Of a DNA stretch of 19,279 nucleotides, positions 1-9,000 are shown piece after piece. Both the position numbers and the translations under genes were made by a program. The DNA is taken from assembly GCA_016207585.1 (NCBI GenBank), contig JACQPI010000103.1, positions 1 to 19,279 on the forward strand, read 5' to 3'. How positions within the stretch are numbered: the stretch's first letter is position 1; each line of letters begins with the position of its first letter. This DNA comes from Elusimicrobiota bacterium (GTDB lineage Bacteria; Elusimicrobiota; Elusimicrobia; UBA1565; JACRDR01). Below the pieces are notes generated by a model. It was not told the origin of the DNA. It ran no database searches and saw only the letters and a program-made list of their open reading frames with translations.

Positions 1-3000
1 AGGGACGGCGCCCTCGGAAACAACATCCGAGGACAGCTGTCCCCGAAATATATTTTCGGGGGCGCGAGAGGAGGACGACCCGCGCGCCGAATTATCGGTG
101 AAATCGGCGCGGCCGACCAGCGTCTGGTCCATCGAGGCCCACATCCTCGATAAGGCGCGGTTGGACTCGGCCGAGACAAGGCTCCCCACCGCCCAGCGCC
201 ACTGCACGTAGGCGTCGCGCAGGTCCTGCTCGGAGAGATGTCCGTTGCGGCGGCCGGCGATCGCCCAGGCGAGGTGGCGCGCCGAGCGCCTGGCCTCCGG
301 TTTCAAGTCCTCCGAGGCCGCTCCCCATGCCTTCTCCCGGGCCGCCTCCCGGTGCGCCGTGAGAGCCACCTCCCGGTAGAGCTGCCGGATATGGCGGATC
401 GTCGCGGCGTCTTCCAACACGACCGCCCGGCCTGCGTGCTTGGAGGAGGGGTCGCGCAGGACGATGCGGCCCGTGGCGCTCGCCCCGAGGATCTGGTTGG
501 CGAGGTGATCCTGCACCTGGGCTCCGACGGATACCGTCATGCGCTCGATGAAGGGGATGAAATTCACCAACGACCGCCGCCCACGCCCCACGGCGGCGCG
601 GATATCCTGCTCGTCGAGTTGATGGAGCACGCGCGTCAGGCGGTCCGGGGAACCCAGAGCCGCGCGCACCTCCTGGAGGAGCCCATCGAGGCTCGCGGCG
701 CTCAGGTTTTCCAAGGGGGCGGGGAGCGCTTCATTGGGAGAGCGCCCCGTCAGCATGTTGTAGCGGATGCGGGCCTGGGCCAGCCGCGCTTCGGCCGCCG
801 CCAGCCGCGCCTCTCCCTCCCGCTGAAGAACCCCGGGGGGAGCTCCCAACGCCTGGTCGCGCGCCATCCGCATCTCCGCCTGGACCCGCTCGATTTCCGC
901 CAAGACCGACATCAGCGCCTTCGCGTCGTCCACCAGGCGCAGCTGGAGCCGAAGCCCCGTCTCCACGAGCTCCGTCACCTTCTTGTCGCGCAGCTCTTTA
1001 GGGATCTTGGACAGGGTGACATCGGTGGCGGTGCCGGTCGCGAATCCGCCGCCCAGGGCGCGCTCGGGGACCTCCTGGCCGACCGGGCGCGTCACGAAGC
1101 CGATCTGCCCTCGGGTGCGCACGTTCGAGAAGAGGGCGCCCGCCCGGTCGAGATCCGCGATCTGCTTCGAAAGCTCCCCGGCGTTCTGAGTCAGGAGGCG
1201 CGAGCCGAGGTCATGGAAGAAGACCTCCTTCAAGTCCGCGACCGACCGGGAATCGGGCGCTTCGTTCTTGAAGAAATTCTCGAGATCCTTGTTGAAGTCC
1301 TCCAATGCGGCCCCGCCCTGCATCTCCTTGGCCGCGCGGCGCGCCACGAGCCGCCACAGCTCCGTCGCGGTGAAAGAGGTATTCGTACCAAGAATCAGCC
1401 GTCTCTGTTCGCCCGGGTGGCGCGAGCCGTACCCCAATTCCACCTGGGTGCGGTTGCCGATCTGCTTGGTGGCGCCTATGTAATAGGTGTTTTGGTCGGC
1501 TACTATGCGCCCCTGGGCGTTGAAGACGATGCCCGGGCCGGGCAGGTTGACGGTGACTTGGTCCTGGAATGTGTCGAACTTCTGGCCGAGCTCCCCCGTC
1601 GCGCGGTTCGAGACGACCGCCCAGGGCTTTCCCTGGGCGTCGCGCAGCGAGAAGCCCTTCAGGACGGAAAGCCCGACCGACTTCTGCTCGATGTCGAACG
1701 TGCCGCGCTGGCGCGCGAAGAAGAGGTCGAGGTTGAAGGCCTCGTCGGAGTGGAGGAACTTGGCGACGTCGAGATTGAGCTCTGCCTGGCGGCGGGAGTA
1801 GCGGCTGTTTTGGCCCTCCCCCGAGATGATGAAGTCCCGGTTGAGCGCCTCGTCGAAGCCGGTGAAATCCAAGTTGAGCCTCTGCAGGAAAAACCGCGGG
1901 TCGCTGATGAACATCTCCTGCTCTTTGGCGCTCAGGCGCAGCACCTCGTTGAGTCGGACCGAGGTCTTGAAGCTCCCGCCGACCATCGAGAGCTGATCCC
2001 GCGCGCTATTGAGGGGATGGTCGGCGAAGGCGATCACCCCCATATAGAGGCGGTCGCCGAAGAGCATCATCGCGAAATCATCGACGACCGATATCCGGTT
2101 GCCGCGGACCGTCGAGAGGACCTTGATGTCGGGCGGGTAGTCGGACAAAAACCGCTCGAGGTCGATATTCAGATTATTGACGTAGCCCTTGCCCTGGGTC
2201 TCCAGATGAGCCCCGATCGCGCGCACGCCGGAGGGCGCGCTCTCGTCGTTGGCGGGGTTCATGATCTGGTACCCCACGACGTTGACGTTGGTGTTTCCGA
2301 ACCTGGCGATGTTGCCGAGCCCCGTGTAGCGGGAGGTCGCCACGCCGCCAGGGACCGAGAATTGATTGCGGTACACCAGGTAAAAACCGTCCGCCCCGTC
2401 GCCCAGATCGATGAATTGGGAGCTCGCCATCAGCTCGGCCAGCCGGGAGGGATCGGCCAGGATTTGAGAGCGCATGCCCTCCAGGCGGCTCAATGGAAAC
2501 TGGTTTCTCAGCGAGGAAAGCAGCCGGTCGACGAAATGCCGCAGGCCGGCCTTCGGGACGACCAGGGCATGCGCCCTATCCATGTCGGAAGTCCCGCCGA
2601 AGAGCCACGTCCCCGCGTGCGGCAGGGCCTTTTCGATCTTCCCGGCCAAATCGGGCGGCAGGCTCCAGGGATCGATGCCCTCCAGGACTTTCTGGAGCTC
2701 GTTTTGTTTTTCCTCGATCGAGCCCACGACCGCCCCCAGATCGTCGTCCGAGAGCTTATATTGTGCCAGAGCATCCCGGTACTTGAGGTTCTCCCTCAAG
2801 ACCGCCGAAGTCTGGTCCTGAATCGCTTCCAGCGCCTGGATCGTCTGCTTGTTGACGCTCTCATACGGGCTGTTGAGCTGGTCATGCCACCTCTGGAGCT
2901 TGCGCTTTTGGGCTTCGAAGCCGTCGTAGGCCTTCTTCAGGGAGTCGCGCATGCGCAGCGCCAAATCGAGCTCCTTGTCGATCACCTCGACGGAGCTGTC

Positions 3001-6000
3001 GTAGATTTCGTCCATCGCGCCGTAGTACTCCGATATCTTGGGGATCGTGTCGTTGACCGCCTCCTTGTCCCACGAGATCTTCAAGTCGTAGAAGTCCGCG
3101 GCGGCCTTCGTGAGGTCGCGCAACTCCGAGAATATATCGATCTTTCGCTGGAGCACCCGGTCGCCGGGCTCGTTGGAGCCGTTGATGTACTCCCGGTCTC
3201 GATTCAAATCATCTATCGCCCGGTTGAGGGCCGCCTCCCCCCATCCCAGAATCTTCTTCACCTTCGGGATTCGCGTGTTGATCCACTCTTGCGACGACTC
3301 GACGACCGCGTCGGAATAAAGGTAGCGCGCCAGGGCGAGGGCGGCCGAGGTCTTCCCGGAGGCCTGCCGGCTCGACTCGACGAGCCGCCGCCCCACCTGC
3401 AGGGCCAGGACAGCCACCTTCGCGTCGTCCGTGAGCTCCACGCGGCCCTGATCCCCCGAGGCCGGGATTCCCTCGTCTTTGCTTCCAAGGGACGGGTCGC
3501 CGGCCTTCTCCTTGTACTCGTTGCCGATCTGGGTCAAAAGGTCCCCCAAATTCTGGAGTGTCTCCGCGTTCTTGAGCCTTTCCAAAGCATCCTTGCTGTC
3601 CTTGCCGGAGCCCTCGATGTTCGTGGGCAGCTGGAATTCGGGACGAAGCAGGTTGAATTTGCCGCCGGTCAGTTGCTCGATCTCGGCCAGTATTTTATTG
3701 CTCTCTCCAACCGCCGCGTTGAATTCGCCCGCGCGCTGAGTCTTCTCGGCCGAGTACTTTTCGATCTTATCGTAGAGGCCGAAGGGTTGCGTCTCCCCGT
3801 AGAGCTCCTCGGTCTTGTTCAAGTTCTTGGTGATGCGATCCTCGACTTCCTGCTTGAGCTCCAATATGCCCTTATGATGCTTCCCGTTCTCGTCGTAGCC
3901 GTCCAGGGACTCTCGGTAATGCCTCTCCTTCGTGTCGATGCCAGCCAACTCCGCCTGGACGTCGCCCGCCGGAGCGCCGTTGGAGATGAGCGCCCGGGGC
4001 AGGTCCTTGTCGAACCCGTCGCGGACCGAGGCGCGCAGGTCGATTTGCGCGTCGAATAGCCTCGCGTACTTGTCCCCCTTGGGATCGACCGATTCGATCT
4101 GCTTCTTCTGAAACTTGATGAGGCCCGTCTCCGGATCATCGAACAGCCGCAGGCCCGTCTCGGCGGCCGGCCGGAGCATTTGGAGCAAATTGCTCTTCCG
4201 GGCAAAAAGCGCGTTGCGATCGGCCTCCGAGCGCGCGCCCTTGAGATAGGCCTCGTCCAAGTCGACGTCCGCCAAGACGCCCCTCTCGGCCTCCAAGACG
4301 ACCTCCAGGGCCGCCTTCACGCGCGGCAGGAATATATTCTTGGCGTCATGGATCGCCTCTACCTCGGCATCCGCCTTGGCCCACAACGTCGCTTGGCGCG
4401 CCGCGAAGGGGAGAAGTTCAACGATAAGAAGCATCCGCATCTTGGCCTGAAAGACGGCGTCGGAATCGTCGTTAGGGAAACTCACCTTCCTGAGCTTGGC
4501 GGAATAGGTCTTCAGGACGTCGATCAGGGAATCTATGTCGTTATCCGGCAAAAGCGGCAGCTTCTCGCCCCCGGTGGAGGCCTGATTGACCTCCTCGACA
4601 AGCTGGTTGAATCCCGGAACGCCGCCCGAGCCGGCCAGGATGTCGCGCAGGCGCGCTTTCGCCTCGTCTTGATTTTTCCGGCTGAGCGCCAGCCAGTCCT
4701 CCAAAAGGACGGGATGGCTGTCCCCGAAATCATCTTCCTCGAATTGCTTGTCTTTCGCGGGGTCGGACGATTTGAAGCCGCGGACCAAGCGCCTATTGAT
4801 ATCATCAAGACGGTCCTGGTGGTCCCTGATCTTCTCCCGCCAATGGTCTCTTCGCGGATTCAAGAGACTCTGGATGAACCAATCGACGCTCTTCCCGGAT
4901 ATTTTGTCGGACGGCGGGTCCGGGACTCCCGGGATTTTGATGATCAAAAGGCCAATGTACTCGTCGGGAACGTTCGGCGGGTGGCTGAGTTTTTCGATCC
5001 CCTCATCTATCTTCTTCACCAGGTCCTGGGTCTCCTTGAGCTGGGCATTATATTGATCGAGGTTGGCATAGTCGGGGTCCCCCGGCTTGCCGTGGGTGCG
5101 CCACTCGACGAGCCGAGGCAGAAGCGCCTTGAGCCGCTGATACTCGGCAAGAGCGCTCCCAGGCTCCGGCTGACCGTTGCTGTCCCGGGTGCCGTCCTGG
5201 CTATCGAGCGTGCCGAGAAACTCATTCCAGCCGGTCCGTATTGACTCGATGCGCGTCACCGCGGCGGCGGCCTGGTTATGGGAGGTGAGAAGGTCCGCCT
5301 TCTGGGTCTCGTCCTCCTGGACGTCGCCCTTGGCCTTCTTGGTCCATTCCTCCGTCCTGTCCTGGTTCGCCTGGGCCCGGGCGCGGTCCTGGACCGCCGT
5401 CTCGCGGTGGCTCTGGAGGCCCTCGATATGCCGGTCGTTCAACTCCTGGGCGCGAAGGATCTCACCCAGGGCGCTGCGGAGCGTGCTGATCGCGTAGAGG
5501 TAGTCGTGGACCGCCTTGGCGCGGGCCTTCATGCCTTGGAACTCCATCATCAGCTTGCCGTCGTTGCGGCCCCACCGCTCCTTATTCCAAGCCTGCTGAG
5601 CCGTCGCCAGCGTCTTGCCGTCGGAGTCGCGCTTGGCCAGGCTCTCCTGCGCCCGCGACTTGAGCCCCTCGATCTTGGAAAGAAGCCCTTCGATCCGGGC
5701 ACGCGTTTTGGGATCGAAAGCGCCGGCCCCGCCCAGGGCCGGCCCGCCGCCGGAGTCCTTACCCGCCAGGACCCGCTCGATTGCGGCCTGGACCGACTTG
5801 AGATCGGCCGTCATTTGCGCGAAGGCCTCCTGCCGGCCCGGGTTTTGGCCCGGAGGAGGCAAAAGCTCCTTGAATTCCTCCTGGATTTTCAACAGCTGCG
5901 CCAATCGAGCCGCGCCGTCGGATTTGGGGTTCTTGATGTCGTGGATCTGCGCCAGCTTCGACTCGATCTCGTTTTCGGCCCCGGAGGTCAAGCGCGCTTT

Positions 6001-9000
6001 CAGAGCTTCCCGGTAAGCCGCCTCTTCCTCAGGCGTTATGGGCCGGCGCGCCTTTTCGAGGGCCTCCTGCTCCAGGCGTCCTCCCAGCAGCTCTTTCTGG
6101 AGCGCCCCCAGTTTCTCTCGGGCCTCGGCCAGATCCCGCTCGATGTCGCCGGCGTCGCGGCTCAAGCCCGATGCGACGGCGGCCCCCGCCGCCTGGGCCG
6201 CGGATCCCAGCGGCGAGCTCCCATCCGGCGGTCCGCCTCCCGCGCCACGGCTGCGGGCGATGGAGGCCGCCGCCGCGACTCCCCCCTGGAAAATAGCCGC
6301 GGCGACCGATTCCCCGGCCAGCGACGAACGCAGATCCTGGGTCGCATCCGCCAGCTCCGGCCGGCCGTAGAGTCTCGCTACGGAGGGATGAACCTGGTGA
6401 AAAACCCAGTCCGTGATATTGAAGCCGACCGCGTCTTGAAGCTTGTAGAGCAGCAGGTTTCCCCAATTGATCGCGCCGCCGAATGGAATGAGGTTCTGGT
6501 GTTCGACATCACCCTCACGCCACGTTGCCGGCCTCTCAACCGCGGCGCCGACCGCATGGAAGACCTTGAAATCGTCCCCCAGGTGGGCCCGAACCGCGAC
6601 AGGAACGACAGCCTGGTATGCCGGATTGACGTAGCCGTCGAGCCCCTCGGCATACTGCATGATGCCGGCAATCTCGGCGCCGACCGACATCATCCCGAAG
6701 AAGGTCTTGGAAGTCGCCCCCAGCCACGACAGCCAGAACCTCCAGTGCCTGGGCCGGAAGACTTCCAGCCTCTGCTGGAGCCCGCGGGAGGTCCAGAGGG
6801 GCGCCGGGGCGAATCCGACGCCGAGCGTCTTGCGCAGGAACTGGCGAAATGACCCCTCGAAACTCACCAGGGCCGAGAGCACATAGGTGTTGACGACGTG
6901 CTTGACGAGGAGGTCGGCGAGCAAGGCCTCCATCGCCTTGGCGGCGACGGCCGACAGGAGAGTCCCCACGCCGGGGATCAGGCCCAAGGCGGCCGGAAGC
7001 GCCTGGGCGGTCCCCGTCAAGGCAAAGCCCAGCAAGGGCAGCGCGGTCAGGGAATCCGACATCCAGCCCGCATGGAGCGCCCAGGGCGCCACGAGCCCCA
7101 TCGCGACCGCGCTGAAAACCGCCAAGAGGCCGCGCCGCCATAGGAACTGCCCCAAGGCGCGGCCCGTCACGATCCCGAACCCGACGGCCGTCTTGAGGCT
7201 CCAGCCCTGGGACGCCAAATACGGACGCACCGATTTCGAGGTCCGGAACTGGTCCGCCGCGCTCAAGCCGTGACCCAGGATATCCCGGTGCGCGGCCAGG
7301 AGGACCTCCTCGGCCCTGGCCCCGAGATAATCCTCCGTGCCGTGGAAAAGAAACCAGCTCCAGTTCTTGCGGAAATATCCGAAGCAAAACATGTCGGAGA
7401 GGGCGTAGGGAACCCGGATAAACGAGCCGGCCAGATGCTTCTGGACTTCGCGGGCCCTGTGCCTGATGCCCTTCCAGCCCGGCGCGTAGGTTTTGTTGGC
7501 GAGCTTTCGGAAGCTGCCCGGAACGACCTCCCTTCGTTTTCCGAAAGCGGCCATCAGCCCCGCCCACGCGCGGCTGAAGATTTCGCCGACGAAGCCGCCG
7601 TGGTGCTTCTCGTGGTCGTGGTACTCGCGAGCCTCCCGGCTGCCCTGCGCGAGCCGGTCATAGCGCGCGAGCCAGTGCTGAAGGCGCCGCTCCTCCAAGG
7701 TCTCGGGATAGCCCGACTGCGACAGGCCCCGCAGTATGTCGGCGTCCATCGTTGCGATCGTCTCGGGGCGGACATCCCGGAAATAATGCAGGACGTACTT
7801 CTGGACCGTCGCGACATCGGCATTGGGAGGCAGGGGCGGAAGCTTTTCGACGTCGCGCACCGGACGAACCCACCGGAGGCCGAGGAAACCCTCCTCGATC
7901 CGAACCGTCGGAGCCGGTCCGCCGGGGCGGACTTTAGGAGGCTGCTCCCGCGCGGGAGGCTCGGCCGGTCCCGAGCCGCCGGGCTGGGCTTGCGCAGGCT
8001 CCCCCTGGGCGGGAGGCTCGGCCGGTCCCGAGTCGCCGGGGGTCGGCGTCTGTTCGGAGGGCTCCCCACGTACGGCCGGTTGGGAAGCGGGGTTTAGCGT
8101 ATCCGGGACAGGCCCCGCCGGCAAATCCCGGCCTGCCCGCGCCGAGGCGGGGTCCGATCTGCGCAGCGCATGCTCGGCGTGCGCCCGGCGCGCATACCGA
8201 CTATGGCCGGCCATAGTTCGCGGCTTCTCATCGAATCGCAATGGGCCCGCTGCTTGCACGCGCTGCTCACTGCGCGCAAGGTGTAACTCCTCTCGCGCCG
8301 AGCGGAGCATATCCGCTCGGTGCCGTGGGTAAGGAAGTACTTCCTCTTCCCACGGCGCGGTGCCTGGCGTATACCGGCGGGCAAGGCGCACTTCCTCCCC
8401 GCCGGTACCAGGCGCACTATACGCCTGGTATTCCCGCCAGGCGCCGCGCAGCCGAGCGAAGCTCTCCCGCGCCCAACTCCTCGCGGCGACCGGGTTGCCG
8501 AGCGCTTCGGCGTCCGGCCGCAAAATCGGCTCGGCCTGAGCCGGACCGGAAGCCGGCCGGCGGCCCTGTAGCCCGGAGTCCCTGTCCGAACCGGAATCCG
8601 ATGCCTGGGAGAGGATGGCGAATATTCCGCCCAGGCCTTTCGCCATCGAGCGGCGGAAATCCCCGGAGATTTTCCCCTCTTTCCCGCCTTTTCTCGCGGT
8701 CTCGCGCAGCGCCGAACGTGCCGCCGTACCAGACGCCGCATGCAAACCGCGATTGCCCTCGCGCGGAACCCCGCCCCGTGACCGCGGGAACATAGTGTGT
8801 CCGGACACAGTATGTTCCCGGCGCCTCTCCCGTGCCCCAATGCGGGACGAGCCAGGCGCAAGGCCCAAGCCTTCCCGCAAGGCGCCTGGCGCTATGAGAC
8901 GCCTGACGCCATGAGCGGTAGACATTGTTTCTCGAGAGGTACTTGAAAAGGGAGTCGATAGCTGCGGGACCGGCGATGGATCGAGCGAAACGGGAGCGAG

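Noticed and set aside
238..6852. Long plus-strand open frames of 1273, 354 and 524 codons opposite the giant gene
   Set aside because: They are antisense shadows of a GC-rich minus-strand frame. Their translations are Arg/Leu/Glu-rich without domain character, and the minus-strand product has a signal peptide and coherent domains.
8200..8916. A CRISPR array
   Set aside because: The repeats are palindromes of differing sequence and spacing within an open reading frame, not identical repeats with regular unique spacers, and no cas genes are near.
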